IMG/VR virus record: IMGVR_UViG_3300009034_000016
Location: 1-64,000 of that record
Strand: one strand, 5' to 3'
DNA length: 64,000 nucleotides
From: a virus
Shown: piece after piece, positions 35,652 through 43,043 of the stretch
Numbering within the stretch: position 1 is the first letter of the stretch
Layout of the letters: every line of letters begins with the position of its first letter
Notes under the pieces: generated by a model
The model's input: the letters and a program-made list of their open reading frames with translations, nothing else
Databases searched by the model: none
Told to the model about the DNA's origin: nothing
Translations under genes and position numbers: made by a program

Positions 35652-36638
35652 ATGTTTGAATGGTCTACAATACATCAAATCTATCATGGTAGGAATTTTT
35701 ATACTAATGCTAACCCTGCTATTGGCAATGATGCTAATTCCGGAACACAGGAAAGTCCCTTCCTGACAATTGCGCGGGCATTATTGGAATGTAGAGCAGG
35801 CGAAGGGGATAAGGTATGGGCTTACAGTTCAAGAGTGCACTTGCCTGGATTAGGATTATATGCCTTTACGGAAAATGTGCATCTTGATAAAATATTCACG
35901 GCTATTATAGGCCATTTCGGCGTTAATGTTAGTTCCGGGATAGGGATTGATATTTATAATCCTTTCCGACCGATTGAGGATTGTTTGGTTTCAGGAGCTT
36001 TGGTTTCAGGTAATGGAATTGATTCTGGATATCGTTTAAAAAATGCAGCCAGATCGCTAATCGTTCGTTCTGATTGGCTTCTTATTGATGAAGATCCAGG
36101 ACAGGTTGGCTTTGAACTTACCGCCGATCCTGTCGATCCGAATCTTGAATTTTTCGGAGGGAATGGATTTATTAATTGTAAGGCTTCTGGCAATAGAATA
36201 GGAGGGGGGGTTGACAAAACTACTGCATTCAAATTAACAGACTACGGATTTGAAGCTAACTACCTACTGGATCCTTTCGTATCTAAATGTGAGCGCGGAA
36301 TAGAAATTACAAATAGTTCGACTCACGGGGATCATGCTATTGTAGGTGCAAGGTTTTACGATAATGATGAGCCCTGCCACCAAGCGGACGCACTGCACCA
36401 CTGGCACTTATGGGGCTGCCTTTACGATGACCTGGAGCGAGGGCTTGATGGATGGGGGAGGCAGCTGCCCTGGCCTAACGAAGAAGCCTCCTGGACTTTT
36501 GCTCATCCGGACGAATCACCTTTCAGGAATATCGGAGCATTACTTTCTAATAAGATAGGAACCATATCGTCAACATCTATGATTAGGGAGATGCTTTTAA
36601 GTAATCTGTCTAATGGAGGATTCGGGAAGATGTCATGA
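35652..36638 (+). CDS. Right-handed beta-helix tailspike-like protein
   Basis: 328 aa. The start FYTNANPAIGNDANSGTQES, followed by PFLTIARALLECRAGEGD, is the typical entry of a pectate-lyase-like beta-helix (the D-x-N-x-G-T...P-F-x-T-I-x-x-A-L pattern). Regular short strands and turns follow for about 200 residues. Such domains often bind or degrade surface polysaccharide. Catalytic residues cannot be identified by eye. It overlaps the next gene by four bases. Confidence 0.7.
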   Translation: MFEWSTIHQIYHGRNFYTNANPAIGNDANSGTQESPFLTIARALLECRAGEGDKVWAYSSRVHLPGLGLYAFTENVHLDKIFTAIIGHFGVNVSSGIGIDIYNPFRPIEDCLVSGALVSGNGIDSGYRLKNAARSLIVRSDWLLIDEDPGQVGFELTADPVDPNLEFFGGNGFINCKASGNRIGGGVDKTTAFKLTDYGFEANYLLDPFVSKCERGIEITNSSTHGDHAIVGARFYDNDEPCHQADALHHWHLWGCLYDDLERGLDGWGRQLPWPNEEASWTFAHPDESPFRNIGALLSNKIGTISSTSMIREMLLSNLSNGGFGKMS

Positions 36639-37600
36639 GTGAATTGATGAAATTAAATACACTCTATGGTGGTAGCTTAAAGTTGTTCAATCCACTTACA
36701 AGACAGCCTGTTACTGGGAAACTGCCTGGTGATTTTGCCCATACAGTCTACTCCAACGACTCCCTCTCTCTAGACCCGGTAATGGTCGTAGAAATTCTAC
36801 CTTCAGGTAATGGTGAATATTACTGGACTCATACAGCAACGGAGTTGGGATACCGTAAGATAATGATAGAGACTGAAATTATCATTTCTGGGATTACCTT
36901 TCGTCTATCGTTTCCTTTTTCTTTTGAAGTCGTCAAGAACGATCTACAGGATGTCTATGACAAGATTGACAGCCTGGCTGCCGGAGAAGGCTCCGAGCCG
37001 GTGATAATCTATGCGAAAGAGACCGGGAGCGAGCTGCCGATTCCCGAAGTGGACTATGAGATCTGGGACGAAAGTAATTCAGTAAGACTCCATAGTGGCG
37101 AAGATTCCAATAACAACGGCAATCAGGAATTTAATCTCAACCCGGGCAATTACAAGGTAAAGCTCCGGAAGCCTTATTGGAATTTTCCGTTTATAACGGA
37201 TTTAATTGTCTTAACTGGGGGAACCGAACTCACTATCCACGGAGATAGACTATTGCCCTCCGTTCCCTCGGACCCGAATTTGTGCGTAGTTTACGGATAT
37301 GCTTACGGAGTAAATGGGCAGAAACTTCCAGGTGCTGGTATTGTTGCGGAACTAAGTGATTTATCCGCGTTCAAGAACTCGATAAAGATTGCGGAGATGA
37401 CTAACGAGGCCTCCTCTAACGAAGAAGGTTATTTTGAACTTGAATTGATTCCCAACAGTAAGCTTGAGCCGGAAGGATCGCGGTATTCTTTTAAAATCAC
37501 AAAGGACGGAATTTATTTATGGACAGTTCGGGGAACCGTGCCGGATCAAGCAAGTGCACAATTTAGGGATATAATTGATTTATCTGAGATTGATTGTTGA
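36635..37600 (+). CDS. Fibre tip protein, paralogue A
   Basis: 321 aa. Residues 1-110 form an Ig-like domain (DDSLSLDPVMVVEIL-type strands). Residues 125-320 form a carboxypeptidase-regulatory-like/Ig pair with IPEVDYEIWDESNSVRLHSG, GNYKVKLRKPYWNFPF, LCVVYGYAYG and EEGYFELELIPNSK. The last 200 residues are clearly related to those of the gene at 38275, with conserved blocks in the same order. The two flank a lectin-like gene. Confidence 0.7.
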   Translation: MSELMKLNTLYGGSLKLFNPLTRQPVTGKLPGDFAHTVYSNDSLSLDPVMVVEILPSGNGEYYWTHTATELGYRKIMIETEIIISGITFRLSFPFSFEVVKNDLQDVYDKIDSLAAGEGSEPVIIYAKETGSELPIPEVDYEIWDESNSVRLHSGEDSNNNGNQEFNLNPGNYKVKLRKPYWNFPFITDLIVLTGGTELTIHGDRLLPSVPSDPNLCVVYGYAYGVNGQKLPGAGIVAELSDLSAFKNSIKIAEMTNEASSNEEGYFELELIPNSKLEPEGSRYSFKITKDGIYLWTVRGTVPDQASAQFRDIIDLSEIDC

Positions 37601-37639
37601 ATTTTTTTCATTTGAACTAAAAAAATATAGATTGTTAAA

Positions 37640-38278
37640 TTGCTGTGCTATCAAACAAATTTCAATGCTCCTGACTATGATCTTGGCCCACTCCCGGGCC
37701 AGCAAGGGTGGATTAATCCCGTTCCGGGTAGTTGGCTCGACCCGACGGTTGAGCCGGCTGCTATTTTCTCTGGGCAAGAAGTTCACGCTGCGGCTAGCGC
37801 CGCTCAAATTGCTGGATGTGCAAGATTTCTGGATGGTTTTGGTGCAGGGGGTACCCAGTGGCTTAGGGGATCTTTTGCGAGTAGGCAGCCATTACCATAT
37901 TTAAGCTCTCAAATTACTGATGTTGGAGGAGCATTCGCTTCTCAATTGTTTGGATTTGGAGCTATCCTCTTTTATCCTGATAAAATAATAGTCCAAGATG
38001 GTGCAAATATAGTTTCTACCGGCGTGACCTTTGCTCCCGACGAACCACATATTGTGAAAGCGAAAATAGATTTTACCACCAAAACATGGGATGCTTATGT
38101 TGATGATATGTCCACACCGAAAAAAGTTAATCTCGACCTGCAAGATGCGAATATAAATGATATAAGAGGTTTTATATTCTTTGGAGTCAATGGTTACGGC
38201 ACCAAAGTGATGGATGATTTTTTTGTTGGAGATTTCGATCCTGACCTTGCAATTTTCCGCAGGAGAAGAGAAGTATGA
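37640..38278 (+). CDS. LamG-like lectin domain protein
   Basis: Up to 212 aa. The start is uncertain: TTG 37640 without an SD, and in-frame stops lie just upstream (37598, 37613, 37628). The order of strands NFNAPDYDLGPLPGQQGW, ARFLDGFGAGGTQWLRG, ITDVGGAFASQLFGFGAI and GVNGYGTKVMDDFFVGDF is that of a concanavalin/LamG sandwich. It ends four bases inside the next gene. Its location between two related fibre-tip genes suggests an exchangeable receptor-binding cassette. Confidence 0.62.
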   Translation: MLCYQTNFNAPDYDLGPLPGQQGWINPVPGSWLDPTVEPAAIFSGQEVHAAASAAQIAGCARFLDGFGAGGTQWLRGSFASRQPLPYLSSQITDVGGAFASQLFGFGAILFYPDKIIVQDGANIVSTGVTFAPDEPHIVKAKIDFTTKTWDAYVDDMSTPKKVNLDLQDANINDIRGFIFFGVNGYGTKVMDDFFVGDFDPDLAIFRRRREV

Positions 38279-39303
38279 TATTAGAGTTTGAAATTCAAAA
38301 GAATGCAGAAGCATATGTAGAAATCTATATTATGGGGTTTGATGGCCATGGTAAGACAGGATTAACATTAGGGACTTTTACTGAGGTTGTTCGCAAACCA
38401 CCGGATGATACTATCAAGGCACTTACTGGTGAAACTTATACCGAACAAGAAAACGGGTGGTATGGACTCCATATACCGGCTAATTTTTGTGATGTTAATG
38501 GGGAATGGAAAATCCATATCAATGAACATGTAGACGGCGGGTGTTTTGATGGGGCTGCTGTCATTAAGGTTATGGAGCATAATCCATACGATTTTTCTGA
38601 CATGGCCAAGGATTCAACTGTCGCCAAAGCAGCGGGAACTAAAGGAACAGACAATATCTTCGACGGCGTGGAAAGTCTCCAGCAGGGCTCCGGGTCTGAG
38701 ACAGCTACCATCTACGCGAAGGAGACTACTACTGAGAATCCCATTCCCGAGGCATATTTTGAAATCTGGGACGAGAGCAATTCCACCCGGCTCTACCGGG
38801 ACGAGGACAGCGATGCTAACGGGACGGCAATATTTAATTTGGCTCCGGGCAACTATAAGGTCAAGATCCGAAAGCCATTCTGGGACTTCCCGACTTACAC
38901 CGATTTGACCGTCCCGGTTGGCGGGACATCGCTGACGGTGCATGCTACGCTCTTCAGTCCATCGGCCCCTCCGGGACCCGATCTTTGCGTGGTCTATGGT
39001 TGGGTAATAGATACCCAAAATAATAAAATTTTCGATGCAATAATAAAAGCTACTCTTGACAACGACGATGCGTTCGATGAAGGTTCGCAGAAAGTAGCTG
39101 ACATGACAATTGAAACAACAAGCAACTTGGAAGGATACTTTGAACTCGTTTTGATTCCCAATTCTAAATATAGTATTACCGGGACCAAGTATGAGTTCGA
39201 GATTGTAAAGGTCGAGGAAGGGTATGGATGGAGAAAGCTGGGTGTTGTCCCCGACCTTGACAATGTGAAGCTGGAGGACGTTGTGAATCCAGCGGCAGAA
39301 TGA
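38275..39303 (+). CDS. Fibre tip protein, paralogue B
   Basis: 342 aa. It starts with a sandwich-like domain (FEIQKNAEAYVEIYIMGFD), then a short helix pair (FDGVESLQQGSGSETATI). The last 200 residues match the gene at 36635 block for block: YFEIWDESNSTRLY, GNYKVKIRKPFWDFPTY, LCVVYGWVID, EGYFELVLIPNSKYS. This is an old duplication, about half identical. It is the last adhesin gene. Confidence 0.7.
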   Translation: MILEFEIQKNAEAYVEIYIMGFDGHGKTGLTLGTFTEVVRKPPDDTIKALTGETYTEQENGWYGLHIPANFCDVNGEWKIHINEHVDGGCFDGAAVIKVMEHNPYDFSDMAKDSTVAKAAGTKGTDNIFDGVESLQQGSGSETATIYAKETTTENPIPEAYFEIWDESNSTRLYRDEDSDANGTAIFNLAPGNYKVKIRKPFWDFPTYTDLTVPVGGTSLTVHATLFSPSAPPGPDLCVVYGWVIDTQNNKIFDAIIKATLDNDDAFDEGSQKVADMTIETTSNLEGYFELVLIPNSKYSITGTKYEFEIVKVEEGYGWRKLGVVPDLDNVKLEDVVNPAAE

Positions 39304-39331
39304 AGAGAGTTCTTAACAAAGGAGGTGTAGC

Positions 39332-39781
39332 ATGACAAAGTGTCTCAGTGGGGTTATGGTGTTACTGGTAGTGCTGTTTATGCCGCTATTAGTATTCGCC
39401 CAGGATGTAGAGGAGGTGTTTGGCATTGAGGAGATAGTTAGCAATCTCCTCGGGGCGGGGGGCTGGCCCTTAGCTTTGGCGGCACTCTTCTCCTTGGCGA
39501 TGGCGGTCCTGTTAGGTCGGCTCGGGTTCAAGGGGAAGTTGATAAAGATCCCCTGGGTAACGGAATGGCTGAAAGCTAAAATATCAGAGAAGCTATGGCC
39601 ATTAGTGATCATAGGCGTAGCCGGGCTTATAGGGCTATTCACTGCCTTGGGAACCGAGGAGGTGATGACCCTGGCGGTAGCGATATCCGGATTAATAGAG
39701 GGAATTCTATTTGGAGCAGCTTCAATCGGTTTGCACCAATTACAGCGCAAGACGGGCCAGGCCATAGCGGGAAAAGAGTAG
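39332..39781 (+). CDS. Membrane protein with signal peptide, holin-like
   Basis: 149 aa behind AAGGAGGTGTAGC. A signal peptide ending AQDVEE (residues 1-24) is followed by two or three hydrophobic helices: WPLALAALFSLAMAVLLG, LWPLVIIGVAGLIGLFTAL and VAISGLIEGILFGAASIGL. A second holin or pinholin is possible; a membrane component of superinfection exclusion is the alternative. The topology is clear, but the function is not. Confidence 0.6.
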   Translation: MTKCLSGVMVLLVVLFMPLLVFAQDVEEVFGIEEIVSNLLGAGGWPLALAALFSLAMAVLLGRLGFKGKLIKIPWVTEWLKAKISEKLWPLVIIGVAGLIGLFTALGTEEVMTLAVAISGLIEGILFGAASIGLHQLQRKTGQAIAGKE

Positions 39782-39825
39782 GGCCCCTTGATGCCTTTCA
39801 GATCAGGGGGCTAACCAAGGTTGCT

Positions 39826-40083
39826 ATGGTTTTGGTGGATAAATATCTCCCCGGGGAGACTGATTTAGACAAGGAGTTTAAAACCCATATAGTTTTTGTC
39901 CTGAACCGAGTCTTGGTCAACTATAATAGTATCCGGGATCCGGACAGGATAAAAAAGATCGGAAGACTACTCATGAGATTCGGAAGGGTGGCGCAGCTCT
40001 ATGGGAAGAAGAAAAAAGGTTATAGCCGTCTTAGGGACATTGCTTCTCAGCTTGATGACATTTTGGATGCCTTCGGCGGATGA
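39826..40083 (+). CDS. Basic helical hypothetical
   Basis: 85 aa from ATG 39826 behind AAGG. The frame is open far upstream, but that part is antiparallel noise over the previous gene. Charged helices (PDRIKKIGRLLMRFGRVAQLYGKKKKG) end in DDILDAFGG. It overlaps the next gene, which starts inside it at 40001, by 83 bases. Unknown. Confidence 0.5.
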   Translation: MVLVDKYLPGETDLDKEFKTHIVFVLNRVLVNYNSIRDPDRIKKIGRLLMRFGRVAQLYGKKKKGYSRLRDIASQLDDILDAFGG

Positions 40084-40417
40084 GAAAACAACTGGGCACT
40101 TTGATCCCGATGGATCCTGGCACCCCGAAGATCCCACGGTCGAGAATACCTACCAGATGCCGGATATCTCGGCAGGATTCCTTTTCGACCTGAAAGAATA
40201 TGGTATCTATCCCAGTCTGAGCGTAGAACTCCTTGATATGAGGAGAATTAAGATTGACTCTGGAGTGGCAGTCCAGAGGATATATCTCTACGGTGGATAC
40301 CGATGGACAAGTATTTTTGAACTCTCCACTGGGTTATGGGCTGGGATCTATATAATTGAGGACAAAGGAGGTGTAGGCTTCAATTACGGAATTGCGATGA
40401 CAATTATGAAATTTTAA
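40001..40417 (+). CDS. Secreted beta-rich protein
   Basis: 138 aa. Signal peptide MGRRKKVIAVLGTLLLSLMTFW, then a short polar stretch (TTGHFDPDGSW) and alternating strands (GIYPSLSVELLDMR, QRIYLYGGYRW, LSTGLWAGIYIIED, GFNYGIAMTIMKF) ending in Phe, as small outer-membrane beta-barrels do. It may be an exported lysis or exclusion factor. The last 83 bases of the upstream gene overlap its start. It ends the structural operon. Confidence 0.6.
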   Translation: MGRRKKVIAVLGTLLLSLMTFWMPSADEKTTGHFDPDGSWHPEDPTVENTYQMPDISAGFLFDLKEYGIYPSLSVELLDMRRIKIDSGVAVQRIYLYGGYRWTSIFELSTGLWAGIYIIEDKGGVGFNYGIAMTIMKF

Positions 40418-40468
40418 TTCTTCAACCTTCCCCAAATAACCTCAAATAAATTTAATAATATTACCATG

Positions 40469-40499
40469 AAATAGCCGGTATTAAATCGGCTATTTTTTT
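40469..40499 (+). terminator. Rho-independent terminator closing the structural operon
   Basis: AATAGCCG (40470-40477) pairs with CGGCTATT (40487-40494) around a 9-base loop, followed by a T run. A clean, strong terminator. The gap from 40418 to 40679 otherwise contains only A+T-rich sequence and no gene. Confidence 0.9.
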
Positions 40500-40679
40500 G
40501 CCTTTTTATGGGTCTCGCAAATCCTTATTAAATGGAGCTTTTCTCCCTTTGTATTTTATTAAGCCTCCAATATTAAAGGGGTATTTTCTCCATTAATTTA
40601 TCCGATTAATATTTATAAATATATGAAATATAAAGGTTTTCTTATTTCTAATATTTCTTTTAAAATAGGTCGATTTTGC

Positions 40680-40708
40680 TTGACAACGGTTTGGGGATAT
40701 AATATAGT
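40680..40708 (+). promoter_or_regulatory. Sigma70-type promoter of the non-structural region
   Basis: TTGACA (40680-40685), 17 bases, TATAGT (40703-40708). The perfect -35 and optimal spacing predict strong constitutive or early transcription starting near 40715. It lies directly before the structured RNA. Confidence 0.8.
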
Positions 40709-40712
40709 ATAG

Positions 40713-40841
40713 ACAATGAAGGAGCAAAAAAACATGGAGCAAAAAAAATTGAAAGAACAAACTCGAAGGCTCGGTTCTGCTGGGCTAAGAGTAATGGCTG
40801 GGGGTTTTGGGTTGCTCCATGTTTCCCCCGGCCATTTTTTT
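40713..40841 (+). ncRNA. Structured leader RNA / small RNA with loop-5' complementarity
   Basis: Predicted transcript of about 125 nt from the promoter to a terminator hairpin. The terminator's 20-nt loop contains TTGCTCCATGTTT (40812-40824), perfectly complementary to AAACATGGAGCAA at 40730-40742 near the RNA's 5' end. This can form a pseudoknot with the intact terminator. If the long 13-bp helix wins, it could instead disturb the terminator. The 5' part also has near-repeats (GGAGCAAAAAAA twice). No known riboswitch or sRNA family is recognised. A 52-codon ORF (40716-40874) crosses it but is not convincing. Confidence 0.7.
40793..40841 (+). terminator. Terminator/attenuator before the non-structural genes
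   Basis: AATGGCTGGGGG (40793-40804) pairs with CCCCCGGCCATT (40825-40836), twelve pairs with one G-U, followed by TTTTT. It lies between the promoter and the first gene's SD (AGGAGGAGAAG), so expression of downstream genes would require read-through. Confidence 0.85.
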
Positions 40842-40854
40842 ACAGGAGGAGAAG

Positions 40855-41043
40855 ATGAAGAGGTATTTCGTTGAGAAAAGAGAAAATCAAATCATCGGGG
40901 GAGATAATCGCCACGGTTGGGCGGTTGTAGAGCGGATAGGCGATGTATGGGGAAAAAAGATGGATGCTTTGAAATACACTATAGCTGTGTATCCGACTCG
41001 GAAAGAGGCTCAACAAGAGGTTAAGGGGTTGAATCGATCATAA
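40855..41043 (+). CDS. Small hypothetical (62 aa), first after leader
   Basis: ATG 40855 behind AGGAGGAGAAG, immediately after the attenuator's T run. Charged alpha/beta protein (RHGWAVVERIGDVWGKK, YPTRKEAQQEVKG). The pattern Y-x-T-R-x-E-A at the end resembles small phage proteins with a 'read-out of arguments' fold of unknown role. Function unknown. Confidence 0.6.
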   Translation: MKRYFVEKRENQIIGGDNRHGWAVVERIGDVWGKKMDALKYTIAVYPTRKEAQQEVKGLNRS

Positions 41044-41054
41044 TGAGTACTTAA

Positions 41055-41071
41055 CCCCGAAACTACCGGGG
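41055..41071 (+). other. Stem-loop directly before SD (hairpin 1)
   Basis: CCCCG (41055-41059) with CGGGG (41067-41071), loop AAACTAC, then GAAAGGAGGT. The first of a family of stop codon - hairpin - SD spacers. Confidence 0.65.
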
Positions 41072-41087
41072 AAAGGAGGTAAAAAAA

Positions 41088-41459
41088 ATGTTGTGGATTA
41101 AAGATGTGATCAAAACAGAAAACGGGGTGCACTATATCCCCTCAAATTATCGTGAACTGATGGAAAAGGGCGAACAATATGAAACTATATGGTCGCTCGA
41201 TTCACAAGCTGAACGCTTGCGGAAAGAATGGGATAGTGGAAGCGGTTGGATTGAAGCCCCCATTTGTGTTAGTGTTGGGGATGCAGGATGCTCTTTTCTG
41301 GAGCCCTTCATATCGAAGCAAGAAGCTCTTGATTGGATTCGGGAGCAGGTTGGGAAAGAAAGAGTATATTTCAGTTGGAATGCAAATCAGGAATTGCGAG
41401 AAATGTTCCCCGAAATCCCAATACTTTCACAAGAACATTGGAAGGCATTGGGAAGCTAA
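41088..41459 (+). CDS. Hypothetical protein (123 aa)
   Basis: Strong AAGGAGGTAAAAAAA before ATG. The middle contains GSGWIEAPICVSVGDAGCSF and the end is EMFPEIPILSQEHWKALGS. Mixed alpha/beta, single domain, no signal or membrane segment. Not recognised. Confidence 0.6.
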   Translation: MLWIKDVIKTENGVHYIPSNYRELMEKGEQYETIWSLDSQAERLRKEWDSGSGWIEAPICVSVGDAGCSFLEPFISKQEALDWIREQVGKERVYFSWNANQELREMFPEIPILSQEHWKALGS

Positions 41460-41484
41460 CCCCTGAGCTCTCCCCCCACCGGGG
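41460..41484 (+). other. Stem-loop before SD (hairpin 2)
   Basis: CCCC (41460-41463) with GGGG (41481-41484), starting one base after the stop codon, and followed by AAAGGAGGAGG. Confidence 0.5.
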
Positions 41485-41498
41485 AAAGGAGGAGGAAG

Positions 41499-41681
41499 AT
41501 GGAGAAAATAGCATGGTTCAGAATAAAAAAGAGGGTTTTCGGTGATGGGTATCAGGTGAGAGTAAGAACTTTCACTGGAGAAGAAGATACTGTTGATATA
41601 ATCCCTGACCTCAGCCAAGCACAGCGTAAATTTGATAGTCTCCTTGAAAGTATGATACCTCTATCGGAAAGACCTATTTAA
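41499..41681 (+). CDS. Small hypothetical (60 aa)
   Basis: ATG behind AAAGGAGGAGGAAG. Basic beta strands (RIKKRVFGDGYQVRVRTFTG), then a helix (LSQAQRKFDSLLESM). Size and plan are similar to the gene at 40855, so the two could be distantly related. Unknown. Confidence 0.55.
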   Translation: MEKIAWFRIKKRVFGDGYQVRVRTFTGEEDTVDIIPDLSQAQRKFDSLLESMIPLSERPI

Positions 41682-41683
41682 CC

Positions 41684-41702
41684 CCCGCTCTCCCTGAGCG
41701 GG
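41684..41702 (+). other. Stem-loop before SD (hairpin 3)
   Basis: CCCGCTC (41684-41690) with GAGCGGG (41696-41702), 7 bp, 5-base loop, then AACAAAGGAGGAG. The strongest of the short series. Confidence 0.75.
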
Positions 41703-41718
41703 AACAAAGGAGGAGAAG

Positions 41719-42174
41719 ATGGGGTTAAGAAAAGATAAATGGGTAAAGCGTTGGAAAGTGCCAGGCTCTAATGGTAATGGCAATTGGACTGTTGCCGTAG
41801 ATAAAGACGGTAACTACGGTTGCAGTTGTCCCAGGTGGAAATTTAAAAGGGAACTATGCCATCACATTCAACTTGTCAAGATGGGGGGCGGGGATAACAT
41901 TATCCCGTATGAGCGTCCAGAGTATATATTGGCAAGCGTTAATAAGCCTATATTGGATAGAGAAAAAAACAGGCTATTGGTCCCTCTAATAGGCATCCCC
42001 GATGCTCACATGATGCAAGCTACTATCTGCTTCCATCTACTCAAGAATGGCTATTCAATGGGTGAAGTAAGGGAATTAAGAAGGATTCCTAGTGAATGGA
42101 CAATAAAGGCCATATTCGCTCATATCAAAAGGCACGGAGAGGCAGAATACCCCGCAGGTTGGTATAACCATTAA
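41719..42174 (+). CDS. SWIM zinc-finger protein
   Basis: 151 aa. The N-terminal SWIM-type zinc finger is explicit: GCSCPRWKFKRELCHHI (C-x-C ... C-x-H spacing) at about residues 33-50. The C-terminal part has helices (VRELRRIPSEWTIKAIFAHIKRHG). SWIM fingers bind DNA or proteins. The C-terminal helices could form a winged-helix-like unit. A regulator or repair partner is possible; the function is unknown. Confidence 0.75.
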   Translation: MGLRKDKWVKRWKVPGSNGNGNWTVAVDKDGNYGCSCPRWKFKRELCHHIQLVKMGGGDNIIPYERPEYILASVNKPILDREKNRLLVPLIGIPDAHMMQATICFHLLKNGYSMGEVRELRRIPSEWTIKAIFAHIKRHGEAEYPAGWYNH

Positions 42175-42194
42175 CCCCTGAGCTTAGCTTGGGG
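42175..42194 (+). other. Stem-loop before SD (hairpin 4)
   Basis: CCCC (42175-42178) with GGGG (42191-42194), starting right after TTAA, and followed by AAGAAAGGAGGAAG. Confidence 0.5.
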
Positions 42195-42208
42195 AAGAAA
42201 GGAGGAAG

Positions 42209-43003
42209 TTGGAATTGATACCTAATAACTACGAGATGAAGAAGCAGGCGAGAATAGACCAATATAGAGAAAGAGCAGAGAAAGCCCGTGTTGAGTCAGA
42301 TTTGAAATACAAGGAAGCTAAGAGGATGGGGGAAGTAATTCCAATGGGACAACCAATCTTGATCGGACATCACTCAGAAAAAGCAGACCGAAATTATAGG
42401 GCACGGATTGATAAAAAAATTGATGGGTCTTATAGGGAATTAAAAAAAGCTGAGCATTACGAAAGGAAGGCCGAGGCAGCCGAAAAAAACAGGGCAATTA
42501 GTTCAGACGACCCGGAGGCAGTCCAGAAGCTCAAGGCCAAGATAGAGAAAGCCGAGAAATATCAGGCAAGGATGAAGCAGGTAAACCAAGCCTTTAAAAA
42601 GGGCGATGAGGCACTGAAAGCCCTGGGGCTAACAGATGAGGCCATTTACATAATGAAAGCCAAGATAGAAGGTGCTTACAGTTGGGAAAAACAGCCCTTC
42701 CCTTCATATTGCTTGACCAACAATAACGCTAACATCCGGCGAATGAAGAAACGGCTCGAAGACATTGAGAGCCAGCAAGGAGCTGAAAGCTCAGCCAAAC
42801 AATATGATGGCTTTGAGATAGTTGAAGACATAGAGGATAACAGGATCCGGATTCTATTTGATGGGAAGCCCCCGGAGAACATCAGAAGCATTTTAAAACA
42901 GTGTGGATTCCGCTGGAGCCCCTACAATAAAGCCTGGCAGAGACACTTAAACAATGCCGGTAGGGGTGCAGTCGAGCAGGCAATTAATTTGATGAATGCT
43001 TAA
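42209..43003 (+). CDS. DUF3560-like protein
   Basis: 264 aa from TTG 42209 with a strong SD. The N-terminal part is a charged helical domain (KKQARIDQYRERAEKAR, then SEKADRNYRARIDKKI) as in the DUF3560 family. The C-terminal beta domain has RSILKQCGFRWSPYNKAWQR, a short motif shared with many plasmid and phage proteins. Often encoded near mobile-element or anti-restriction genes, the family has no established activity. Confidence 0.72.
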   Translation: MELIPNNYEMKKQARIDQYRERAEKARVESDLKYKEAKRMGEVIPMGQPILIGHHSEKADRNYRARIDKKIDGSYRELKKAEHYERKAEAAEKNRAISSDDPEAVQKLKAKIEKAEKYQARMKQVNQAFKKGDEALKALGLTDEAIYIMKAKIEGAYSWEKQPFPSYCLTNNNANIRRMKKRLEDIESQQGAESSAKQYDGFEIVEDIEDNRIRILFDGKPPENIRSILKQCGFRWSPYNKAWQRHLNNAGRGAVEQAINLMNA

Positions 43004-43015
43004 CCCTGAGCTTAA

Positions 43016-43026
43016 CCCCACCGGGG
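43016..43026 (+). other. Stem-loop before next gene (hairpin 5)
   Basis: CCCC-ACC-GGGG, 4 bp with a 3-base loop, 14 bases upstream of the GAGAGG before ATG 43044. Confidence 0.45.
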
Positions 43027-43043
43027 GCCTTGCTGAGAGGTTG

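Noticed and set aside
37575-37904. 109-aa ORF overlapping the lectin-like gene
   Set aside because: Arg/Leu-rich shadow; the 37640 frame gives the plausible lectin-like sequence.
36635-38278. Read-through fusion of paralogue A and the lectin-like protein (same frame)
   Set aside because: Three in-frame stops lie between them (37598, 37613, 37628).
39595-39825. N-terminal extension of the gene at 39826 into the upstream membrane-protein gene
   Set aside because: The extension is an out-of-frame shadow of the 39332 gene; ATG 39826 with AAGG is a better start.
40716-40874. 52-codon ORF through the leader RNA and terminator
   Set aside because: It crosses the terminator hairpin and the SD of the next gene, has no good SD of its own, and its sequence is explained by the pairing segments.
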